Shown: one piece after another, positions 26,761 to 34,139 of the stretch | Layout of the letters: each line of letters begins with the position of its first letter | How positions within the stretch are numbered: the stretch's first letter is position 1 | From: Chryseobacterium sp. SSA4.19 | GTDB taxonomy: Bacteria > Bacteroidota > Bacteroidia > Flavobacteriales > Weeksellaceae | Direction: 5' to 3' | Assembly: GCF_022601875.1 (NCBI RefSeq) | Contig: NZ_JAKVIP010000017.1 | Coordinates: 1-64,000, forward strand | DNA length: 64,000 nucleotides | Program-made: the position numbers and the translations under genes | Notes under the pieces: model-generated | What the model was told of the DNA's origin: nothing | The model's database searches: none | The model's input: only the letters and a program-made list of their open reading frames with translations

Positions 26761-27606
26761 TTACTGCTCTTCAGCACATTCCACACTTTGGAGTTCTCCA
26801 GAGCGAAGATCAAGCACACAGCCTTCTGCCAGGATATGCACGATCAGGTTTTCTGCGAATACAGGAAAACCTTTTTTAACATGCCCGCTGTTGGTCTGGG
26901 TAATTTTTTTAGGGTTAATGACAATGACCATCCCCGATCCTTTACAAGTTGCTTTGTCTCCGTCTTCGATCAGCAAGGCAGTATCCTCTCCTAATCCTAA
27001 TCCCAGAATATCCTTACGGATAATCGCAGCGTGTGCCATCCTGTCGAATCTTCCACGATGAATGAAATGCGTATCCACAAGACAGGTTGTTAAAAACCCA
27101 AGTCCGTGATTCAGTTCAATATTACCCTGCAGCATCGCTTTATCTTCTTCCGCATCACTAATCATCATTTCAGGTATAGCCATAGCTCCCGCACTGGTTC
27201 CGGCAATGGTAAAATCATCTTCATGAAGATACTTTTCTTTCAGCAATGCATTAATCGGGGTTTCATTCAGCTCTTTACAAATGCTGTTCTGATCGCCACC
27301 GGTAAAGAATACCGACCGGGCTGCCTTGATTCTGCTGATATCATCATCATTCTGCTCATGGGAAAGATGCATAAAACCGAAATTGGAATATCCGATTTCA
27401 GAAAATGTTTTCCTGTACGTCTCGTGCATGCTTTCCGGCTCCGAACTTGCAGTTGTAATGATTTCAATACGGCTATCTTTATCCGTTGCAACAAGTTTAA
27501 GGATTTCATGAGATACAAACTCCCTGTTTTTATCTTTCATGTCGACATCAGTACCGTCACGGTCTTCTTTTCCTCCTATAATTAATAATTTTCCTTTTGG
27601 GCTCAT
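26761..27606 (-). CDS. cphB: Cyanophycinase (peptidase S51)
   Basis: A 281-residue S51-family serine peptidase. The nucleophile is S138 in the elbow AGTSAGAMAIP; FFTGGDQNSIC (about 100-110) and DTHFIHRGRFDRM are conserved parts of the cyanophycinase active site. Cyanophycinase releases beta-Asp-Arg dipeptides from cyanophycin. No cyanophycin synthetase (cphA) is present in this window, so the enzyme may serve a distant synthetase or scavenge external polymer. No signal peptide is seen, so it is probably cytoplasmic. Divergent from the Crp/Fnr gene, with an Fnr-consensus dyad in the shared region. Confidence 0.88.
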   Translation of the reverse strand: MSPKGKLLIIGGKEDRDGTDVDMKDKNREFVSHEILKLVATDKDSRIEIITTASSEPESMHETYRKTFSEIGYSNFGFMHLSHEQNDDDISRIKAARSVFFTGGDQNSICKELNETPINALLKEKYLHEDDFTIAGTSAGAMAIPEMMISDAEEDKAMLQGNIELNHGLGFLTTCLVDTHFIHRGRFDRMAHAAIIRKDILGLGLGEDTALLIEDGDKATCKGSGMVIVINPKKITQTNSGHVKKGFPVFAENLIVHILAEGCVLDLRSGELQSVECAEEQ

Positions 27607-27678
27607 ATTTTAATTCATATTATCTGTTATCGGTGTTTTCTATACAATCAAAAATAGTAAACAATACCAAGAATAAAG

Positions 27679-27692
27679 TTGATGCAAATCAA
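27679..27692. promoter_or_regulatory. Candidate Fnr-type operator upstream of cyanophycinase
   Basis: TTGAT-GCAA-ATCAA, an exact match to the classical Fnr consensus TTGAT-N4-ATCAA. It lies 72 nt upstream of the cyanophycinase ATG and about 112 bp centre-to-centre from the dyad at 27789 in the same divergent region. Confidence 0.7.
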
Positions 27693-27788
27693 TCCTCACC
27701 ATTTGTGGTATGAAAAATAGTTTATCTGCAATACATATTTCAAGAACCTTTCAAAATTACCAATCAATGCAAAAAACAAAACATAGTT

Positions 27789-27806
27789 TTATGATACAAA
27801 TCATAA
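27789..27806. promoter_or_regulatory. Candidate Crp/Fnr autoregulatory operator
   Basis: TTATGA-TACAAA-TCATAA, a perfect 6-bp dyad with a 6-bp spacer, 62 nt before the ATG of the Crp/Fnr gene at 27869. Same half-sites as at 24863. Confidence 0.7.
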
Positions 27807-27868
27807 AGATACGTATACAATAGTGGTACCTTACATATAACAAATCCGGTAACATTAAACAATTTTCT

Positions 27869-28465
27869 ATGTTGATTTCAGAAGAACTTTTACAGTCATA
27901 TGGTGCGGAAACTGAACAATTGCAGCCTTCAGACGTTATTTTTAATGAAGGAGATACGCCCCGGCAGTATTATCAGGTTAAAGATGGCAGAATCAAGCTG
28001 AACCATTATGATGCGGATGGCAAAGAGCTGATCCTTGCTGTACTTCATTCAGGATTGAGTGTCTGTGAGCTGATGTTGTTTATCGACAAGAATTATCCTG
28101 TGAATGCAGTAGTCATGGAACCTACTACTATTATCAAACTTCCTACCCGGAATTTCACCAGGCTGCTGGATGAGCATCCCCTGATTTCCAGAGATATCAA
28201 CAGGTTCTTATCGGAAAGGCTGTATTTCAAATTCATCATGCTGCGAAACAACACCTCACTCCGGCCGGAAATAAGAATCAAAGGAGCTTTGGAATATCAT
28301 AAAAGTTTCAGCTATAACCCGGAAAAATTTTCTTTTGAAGTACCTTTCACCAGACAGCAACTTGCCTCTATTACAGGGTTAAGGGTGGAAACGGTAGTCA
28401 GAACAGTGAAAAAACTGGAACGGGAAGGCTATCTGAAAATCATCAATAGGAAGATATATGTATAA
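27869..28465 (+). CDS. Crp/Fnr family transcriptional regulator
   Basis: A 198-residue regulator with an N-terminal cNMP-like barrel (about 15-120) and a C-terminal winged HTH with TRQQLASITGLRVETVVRTVKKL (about 160-182). It has only one cysteine, so it is not an iron-sulfur Fnr. It is divergent from cyanophycinase. TGA-N6-TCA dyads upstream of itself, cyanophycinase and the FAD gene make it the probable controller of all three. It differs clearly from the sulfur-module regulator at 21717. Confidence 0.9.
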   Translation: MLISEELLQSYGAETEQLQPSDVIFNEGDTPRQYYQVKDGRIKLNHYDADGKELILAVLHSGLSVCELMLFIDKNYPVNAVVMEPTTIIKLPTRNFTRLLDEHPLISRDINRFLSERLYFKFIMLRNNTSLRPEIRIKGALEYHKSFSYNPEKFSFEVPFTRQQLASITGLRVETVVRTVKKLEREGYLKIINRKIYV

Positions 28466-28585
28466 TCTGTAATAATAACTAAATTTTCTCAGAGATTTAA
28501 TCCGTAAATTTTTACTATTGTTAAAGTATTTCTGTTCATTAATTGCAAATCACCGTTTCTTACTGATATTTTAATTCTACTCATT

Positions 28586-29194
28586 ATGAAAAAGCTGGAA
28601 GCCGATTATTATCAGAATCCGGATGTGGTATTCCTCGCTCAGGATTTATTAGGAAAAATACTTTTCACCCAAAAAGACGGCCAGGTAACTGCAGGAATCA
28701 TTGTAGAAACGGAAGCCTATTTTGGCGTTACGGACCAAGCTTCCCATGCTTTTGGCGGCCGACGCACGGCACGCACCCAACCTATGTATGAAGAAGGTGG
28801 GTGTGCTTATGTATATTTATGCTATGGCATCCATCATCTCTTTAATATTGTAACCTCCGGTAAAGATGATCCCAGCAGTATACTGGTAAGAGCAGTTGAG
28901 CCGTTTGAAGGTCTTGACATCATTGAATCCAGACGGCTTATGCCTGTGAGCAAAAGCACAGTAACTTCCGGGCCGGCTTCCACGGCAAAAGCTTTAGGAA
29001 TTGATCTGACATTCAACGGAAAAGACATGACCGGAGATGAAATCTGGCTAGAGGACACGGGCATAAGCTATACACCGGATGAAATTACTGCTGTTCCGCG
29101 TATCGGAGTTTCCTATGCCCGCGAACACGCGTTGCTGCCATTAAGATTCTACGTTAAAAACAATAAATATGTAAGTAAACCTGTGCATGACTAA
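28586..29194 (+). CDS. DNA-3-methyladenine glycosylase, AAG/MPG family
   Basis: A 202-residue base-excision enzyme of the alkyladenine glycosylase family (PF02245). The family blocks are present: AQDLLGKILF, IVETEAYFGVTDQASHAFGGRR with the catalytic Glu, MYEEGGCAYVYLCYGIHHLFNIVT, and VRAVEP. It removes alkylated purines from DNA. Length is typical. It follows the Crp/Fnr gene after 120 nt on the same strand and converges with the SDR gene after 13 nt. Confidence 0.92.
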   Translation: MKKLEADYYQNPDVVFLAQDLLGKILFTQKDGQVTAGIIVETEAYFGVTDQASHAFGGRRTARTQPMYEEGGCAYVYLCYGIHHLFNIVTSGKDDPSSILVRAVEPFEGLDIIESRRLMPVSKSTVTSGPASTAKALGIDLTFNGKDMTGDEIWLEDTGISYTPDEITAVPRIGVSYAREHALLPLRFYVKNNKYVSKPVHD

Positions 29195-29207
29195 TCATAT
29201 CATCAGG

Positions 29208-29960
29208 TTACCCGTTTACAATTATTCCTCCGTTAGGATGCAGAACCTGGCCGGTCATCTGTGCAGACGCCTCTGTTGCCAGAAAGAGAAAGCTCGCTGC
29301 AATTTCTTCTGTCGAAGCATTACGTTCAAAAGGTGGCTTGCTGTTATCTTCCTCTTCTTCACCAAATGTTTTCTCCGTAAGCGGAGTGGCTACCGGTCCG
29401 GGTGCAACGGCATTTACCCGTATGCCTTTCGGTTTTAACTGAAGGGATAAAGACCGGGTAAAAGAAACAATAGCGCCTTTTGTCGCTGAATAATCAATCA
29501 GCTCCTTATGTCCCTGGTAGGCAGTAGCAGAAGTGGTATTGATAATGCTGCTTCCCTGTTTGAGGTAAGGAAATACGATTTTCGTCAGTAAAATCATTCC
29601 GATGATATTGGAGTCGAACGTCTTCCTGATATCCTCTTCTTTCAGATTTTCTATGCTGTCACAAGGAACCTGGGTACCGGCATTATTGATCAGAATATCA
29701 ATTCCTCCAAATTCAGAAACCGTCTTAGCGACAATTTTTCCACAAAATACCGTGTCGGAGACATCTCCGTCAAAGGCCAAAGCTTTCCTACCCAATGCAA
29801 GAATCTCTCTTTGGGTTTCTTCGGCTTCTTCATGATCATGATAGTGGATAAACGCGATATCCGCTCCTTCCCTGGCAAAAAGAAGGGCTACCGCTTTGCC
29901 AATACCGGTAGCCGCACCCGTGATCAGTACGGACTTGTTTTTTAATTGTAAATTTTCCAT
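29208..29960 (-). CDS. SDR family oxidoreductase (general-stress type)
   Basis: A 250-residue classical short-chain dehydrogenase. It has the cofactor motif TGAATGIG, the NNAG motif, and the catalytic Ser/YSATKGA (Y-x-x-x-K) set, then PVATPLTEKTFGE. The C-terminus resembles stress-type SDRs annotated as glucose 1-dehydrogenase or YhdG-like. It is 33 nt downstream of a CinA-like gene on the same strand, so the two probably form a small stress-related operon. The substrate is not predictable. Confidence 0.87.
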   Translation of the reverse strand: MENLQLKNKSVLITGAATGIGKAVALLFAREGADIAFIHYHDHEEAEETQREILALGRKALAFDGDVSDTVFCGKIVAKTVSEFGGIDILINNAGTQVPCDSIENLKEEDIRKTFDSNIIGMILLTKIVFPYLKQGSSIINTTSATAYQGHKELIDYSATKGAIVSFTRSLSLQLKPKGIRVNAVAPGPVATPLTEKTFGEEEEDNSKPPFERNASTEEIAASFLFLATEASAQMTGQVLHPNGGIIVNG

Positions 29961-29993
29961 ATTTAATTTTATAGTGGTTAGTGTATTATTATC

Positions 29994-30566
29994 TCAATCC
30001 TGCTTTTCCTGCTTTTTATCCAGTTCCAGCTTAAAGCACCCTAAGATAAATTCGCTGTAATAGAGCTGGGCATTGGTAGCTTTGGTTCTCGTATGCAAGT
30101 CGAGTTTTTCAGACAGAAGAATATTGCCTTTATAGGCAATTGCAAAATATGCATACAGTTTTCCGTCAGATTCTTCTACAGAAGTGGCATATCCGGTTAC
30201 ACCTATTGACCAGTCTGATGTAAAAGTTTCTGCTACATTAAGTGCCATTGTTTCGGCGATATTACCTGATACGCAGTTGTACATGGTGGCTTCTTCATCA
30301 TCCACATGAAGCAGGTCTACTTTTCCTTCCTGGGTATATGCTGTTATTCCCCCTTTGTAAAATTGGGAAGCATCCTTCATCTGTGAAAAGGAAAACTGAA
30401 GAAATCCTGAGGTCACACTTTCAGCTACTGAAACGGTTTCACCCGAAGACAGCAAACACCCTCCAATGTAGTTGAACAGGTTTTCCAATTCCATTATAAA
30501 ATGAATAAGAGATCTGACAGAAGTAGGATCGGAACTTACACCGATCCCTGAATGTTTTAAAATCAT
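29994..30566 (-). CDS. CinA-like C-terminal domain protein, copy 1
   Basis: A 190-residue protein matching only the CinA/PncC (NMN amidohydrolase) C-terminal domain. It keeps the start of the fold (SVAESVTSGFLQ, YKGGITAYTQEGKVDLL) but the usual AESCTGG reads AESVTSG and the TGIAGPGGG loop reads VTGYATSVEESDG, so the standard active site is altered. A paralogue with the same N-terminal extension lies at 37842; the shared MILK start supports this start codon. It precedes an SDR gene in a probable operon. It may have a non-catalytic or changed role. Confidence 0.82.
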   Translation of the reverse strand: MILKHSGIGVSSDPTSVRSLIHFIMELENLFNYIGGCLLSSGETVSVAESVTSGFLQFSFSQMKDASQFYKGGITAYTQEGKVDLLHVDDEEATMYNCVSGNIAETMALNVAETFTSDWSIGVTGYATSVEESDGKLYAYFAIAYKGNILLSEKLDLHTRTKATNAQLYYSEFILGCFKLELDKKQEKQD

Positions 30567-31029
30567 TATTTTGTTTCTGATGTTTAACTTTTACGATCCG
30601 TTGAAACAGTTAAGGTTTCATAGCTAAAAGCTTCGATCAAAGAACTTTTTACCAATATTATTCATATAATAATATAACCGCAGACATATCTGTAGTTTCA
30701 ACATTATCGAATTTAATGAATCTATAGTCCAGTTTTTATGATTTGGGTCAATCTGGCTGGCAAAAGTAGAATTTGGGAAGAAATTTCGATTTGATTAAGA
30801 AATGAATAAGGAGAAGAAATAAAACAGCTGGATTTGTTTAAAGAATCTGTAGAAGAATATTCCAGTTCAAGAATATGTATAGAAAGTTTTGGTTTGAAAT
30901 TAAAACCCGGCTAAACCATGCTGTTCTCAACAGCATGGTTATATCCCGTATAATAATGATTTGGCGGTTGTTTTCCTGATTATGCAATATCAATTAAGTA
31001 ATCTGGAATGGTCGGGAGCCGGAATTGAT
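30567..31029. other. Intergenic region with a palindrome
   Basis: A 463-bp AT-rich stretch between the CinA-like gene and the metallo-beta-lactamase. It holds a partial TTATGA-N6-TCAATC dyad at 30736-30753 and the strong hairpin at 30914-30940; otherwise I see no gene or RNA. Confidence 0.55.
30914..30940. repeat. Perfect 12-bp inverted repeat
   Basis: AACCATGCTGTT and AACAGCATGGTT separated by CTC. No T run follows on the plus strand, and it lies downstream of the metallo-beta-lactamase stop (minus strand) by about 90 nt. It may be a factor-type terminator or a small palindromic element. Confidence 0.55.
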
Positions 31030-31776
31030 CTATTGCGTTTTAAATAAATGGATGGTATAATCTAACAATTTTTTATTCCCGTAATCTCCGTGGCCCGGAA
31101 TGACCACTTGCACATCCGGATATTCTTCTTTAACTTTTGCAACGGTGCCTGACCATGCTGAAACATTAGCATCTCCAAGATATCCTTTTCCAGCATCTAT
31201 TTCTTTGATCAGGCAACCACCAAACATGATATGGTCAGCAGGAAAATATCCTACCACATTATCTTTGGTGTGCCCTTCCCCAAAAAATTTGGCAGTTACC
31301 TTTTTGTCTCCCACTTTTAAGGTTAGAGAATCCCTGAAACTATTCTGAGGAATGATATATTTATTTTCCCTTGCAAAATCAATGGTTTTAAAATAAGCAT
31401 AGGAAGGAATATGATGATCATGAAATGCTTTTAATCCTCCCAGACAGTCATTATGAAAATGAGTCGGAATAATGGCGTTGACTTTACAGTGAAGCGTCTC
31501 CATAATCCATTTAATCAGGGCTTCAGAACCCTGATCATTCGTAGGTGTATCAAAAATAATGGTTTCATTTCCGTTTTTCACAATTAAGCCATTACAGGGA
31601 ACATTCCCGAAATCATTAGTCTGTAAAAACGAAGTGTGCTCAAATGAGTTTGGCGAAACCTGAGTGATGATCAACTGATCCGATTTATACACAACTTTAG
31701 GTCTGAAGGATAAATCTTTTTGAGAACGGCAATTGAATAGTATTAAGGATAATAAAATGATAAAGCCTGCTTTCAT
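31030..31776 (-). CDS. Subclass B1 metallo-beta-lactamase
   Basis: A 248-residue zinc beta-lactamase. All six B1 ligands are present: H106, H108 (HFHND) and H169 (GEGHTKDN) for Zn1; D110, C188 (FGGCLIK) and H229 (IPGHGDYG) for Zn2. The motif HFHNDCLGGL and the CNGLIVKNGNETIIFDTPTND region place it nearer to the CfiA/CcrA and Myroides-type branch than to IND or BlaB. The N-terminus is lipoprotein-like (LLSLILFNC, Cys16). Such enzymes hydrolyse carbapenems and most other beta-lactams. It is followed upstream by a serine hydrolase gene on the same strand, 72 nt away. Confidence 0.92.
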   Translation of the reverse strand: MKAGFIILLSLILFNCRSQKDLSFRPKVVYKSDQLIITQVSPNSFEHTSFLQTNDFGNVPCNGLIVKNGNETIIFDTPTNDQGSEALIKWIMETLHCKVNAIIPTHFHNDCLGGLKAFHDHHIPSYAYFKTIDFARENKYIIPQNSFRDSLTLKVGDKKVTAKFFGEGHTKDNVVGYFPADHIMFGGCLIKEIDAGKGYLGDANVSAWSGTVAKVKEEYPDVQVVIPGHGDYGNKKLLDYTIHLFKTQ

Positions 31777-31848
31777 GATTAATTTTATTGTTATGTGTTA
31801 ATTCTCTATGGATTTCAAATTTACAAAATGCAGATCACTTACATCAGA

Positions 31849-33057
31849 TCAATGCTTATCCGGTGCCTTGCTTTGGGCATTTTTTATAATCAGTCCAAAT
31901 TTATAAAGATCATTGTAGATGTCAAAGAATTTATCCTCTTCACTTTCAGTGAGCGAAGTATTTGAAAATAGGATGACAGCTACTTCCTTATTCAGGTCCG
32001 AAAGCATAAAAGTTCTTACCCCGGGATCAGATCCATTATGCCCTATCCGGGTTGCACTCATTTTGGTTGCCCAGAACAGCCCTGAGTTTAGTTTATCCGG
32101 ATTTACATTTCCCGGTGTATGGTCTTTTGTAAACTGGAACCTCATCATCTCCTGAATACTCTCTTTTTTGAAAATTTGTTTCCCTTTGTACTTTCCGTCA
32201 TTCAACAGGAAAATAAAAAAACGTGAGAGATCGTCCACAGTAGTCCGCACACCACCGTCAGGATAGGTCACAACGCTATACAGCGGAATTTCTTTAATAA
32301 GATTTTCTTCTTTTGAATAGAGTTTTGTATGGGTTTTCAGATTGACTTCCGAAAAAAACCAGCCTGTATGCTTCATCCCTAAAGGTTTGAAAATGTATTT
32401 CCTGCTATACAGGTTCAGTTTCATGCCGGTTTGCCGTTCAACAATATATCCGGCCAGCCCTGCTCCGATGTTTGAATAGTCCCGGTACGTACCCGGTTTA
32501 TGATTAAGGAAGTTATCTTTTGAATAATGCTTCCCTCCCGGCACAAAATAATCTTTCAGGAAATCCCCAAGCGGCTCGCGGGCATCCTGTGCATAGGTAT
32601 ACAGGCTGTCCGTATAAAAAGGATAACGGTCGGCAAGTCCCGAAGTATGGGTGGCAAGATTTCTCAGGGTAATCTTTTCATCAGGGAAATAAGGATTGAT
32701 AATTCTGAACGGCAAATAGTTGTTAATATCCGTATCCAAAGAGACTTTATTCTGCTCTACAGCTTTCATAAGGCACACTCCGGTAATGGTTTTGGAAATG
32801 GAAGCAATATTCATGACTGTTGAAGGAGTAAATGCAATTTTATCTGTTCTGCCTGCAAAGCCATAGCCTTGATGCCAGACCTGTTTTTTATCAACTATCA
32901 CTGATGCACCCAATCCCACAATACAGTTTTCATTCATTTTTTTTATGATGCTGCTGTCTAATATATGCTGAACAACATGCTGTGAAGCAATCTGTGCACA
33001 GCATTGATTTGATGACAGCAGGATAAAAAAAACAGCTATCTGAAACCATACCTTCAT
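31849..33057 (-). CDS. Serine hydrolase, class C beta-lactamase fold
   Basis: A 402-residue exported or lipid-anchored protein (signal MKVWFQIAVFFILLSSNQCC). The class C motif set is SISKT (S-x-x-K), YSN (in RDYSNIGAG) and HNGSDPG in place of the KTG box, as is usual for the broad PF00144 group that includes esterases, D-aminopeptidases and DD-peptidases. True AmpC enzymes have KTG, so cephalosporinase activity should not be assumed. It lies 72 nt upstream of the metallo-beta-lactamase gene in the same direction. Confidence 0.85.
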   Translation of the reverse strand: MKVWFQIAVFFILLSSNQCCAQIASQHVVQHILDSSIIKKMNENCIVGLGASVIVDKKQVWHQGYGFAGRTDKIAFTPSTVMNIASISKTITGVCLMKAVEQNKVSLDTDINNYLPFRIINPYFPDEKITLRNLATHTSGLADRYPFYTDSLYTYAQDAREPLGDFLKDYFVPGGKHYSKDNFLNHKPGTYRDYSNIGAGLAGYIVERQTGMKLNLYSRKYIFKPLGMKHTGWFFSEVNLKTHTKLYSKEENLIKEIPLYSVVTYPDGGVRTTVDDLSRFFIFLLNDGKYKGKQIFKKESIQEMMRFQFTKDHTPGNVNPDKLNSGLFWATKMSATRIGHNGSDPGVRTFMLSDLNKEVAVILFSNTSLTESEEDKFFDIYNDLYKFGLIIKNAQSKAPDKH

Positions 33058-33292
33058 AAGTCAACTAATTATTGTGATGTAAAAATAAGACAGGCCTGGA
33101 GATCCGGATATATATATGATTATTGTGTTTTTATTACTTTCCGGATCTGTAAGTCTGCAGGCGGCACCAAGAATGTTTCTCGATTTTCATATTACCATAA
33201 TGCCATGGTATAAAAATTTTTCGTTGCCGAAAGTGTGAATAAATTCCTTCCGCTACTTTTTGATTATCCAGACAGACCGCCAGCTTTTAGCA

Positions 33293-33916
33293 TTAATGGA
33301 GCCGGACTTTTACGATCTCTCCGTCATTTTTTACTTCAACAAATTCTTCAATCCTGTCTTCATGGTCTACCGAGTATTGTTTCTGCTGATAATAATTGGT
33401 TTGGCCTCCATAGCTGTTGTATCCCGTTCCGGTATATTCATTGTAATAGCCATATTTGGTATAGCCCAAAAAACCCTGTAAAAAATAGGTCCCCGGCTTC
33501 ATCTCAGGAAATGTGAATTCACCGTTGCTATTGGTGATTGCTTCCAGCCTGTAGCGGTAAGCAGCGTTTGAAAGATAAACATACCTTCTTTTTCTTATAC
33601 TCTCTTTTTCTTTTCTCAGTTCAAACCACTCATTAAAATAGGGAGTCACAGGAAGCAGCACAACTTTAATCTGATTTGCGTAAATACGGTTGCCGCCTTT
33701 AATGCCCAAATTATTCTTGGCTTTTGTAAAGGCCACTCCTTTTATAGTTGCTTTTCCTTTGGCCAGCATTTTTTTAGCCAGAAGAGAATCAAAGGCAATT
33801 TTTGGATAGTACACTTCTTTCTTATCCTTTCTTTCGGGTTCTTTATACTGTGCAGACAGTGGAATTGCTGCCGTCATCATAAGCCATACTGAAAGAATTA
33901 TTTTTTTCATAATCAT
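33293..33916 (-). CDS. Exported protein with carboxypeptidase-regulatory-like domain
   Basis: A 207-residue protein with a signal peptide (cleavage after PLSAQ). The region VAFTKAKNNLGIKGGNRIYA to NSNGEFTFPEMKPGTYFLQGF is reminiscent of a carboxypeptidase D regulatory or Cna-B-like beta-sandwich. A Tyr/Gly-rich segment (about 160-190) follows. The function is unknown. It is divergent from the histidine kinase gene, across a 223-bp gap. Confidence 0.6.
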   Translation of the reverse strand: MIMKKIILSVWLMMTAAIPLSAQYKEPERKDKKEVYYPKIAFDSLLAKKMLAKGKATIKGVAFTKAKNNLGIKGGNRIYANQIKVVLLPVTPYFNEWFELRKEKESIRKRRYVYLSNAAYRYRLEAITNSNGEFTFPEMKPGTYFLQGFLGYTKYGYYNEYTGTGYNSYGGQTNYYQQKQYSVDHEDRIEEFVEVKNDGEIVKVRLH

Positions 33917-34139
33917 AAAGTAAATACTGTAATTGTGTTGATGTGTTCAGATTAGGTATATACAAAGCTATGGCAAGTCTTCCCAACACGAAATACCGGT
34001 TTTCAGGTCTTTTTTTCTACTGGTTTTTCAGTAGTTTTAAATATGGAGCAACTGAAGTGATCGTTCATAAGATTTTTTTGACGGATATTTACAGAAAATT
34101 TAGCCTGATATCCACAATATAGATTAACGGCCATAATCA

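Noticed and set aside
33190..33215. TACCAT / ATGGTA hairpin downstream of the carboxypeptidase-regulatory-like gene
   Set aside because: Only 6 bp with low GC; not enough to call a terminator.
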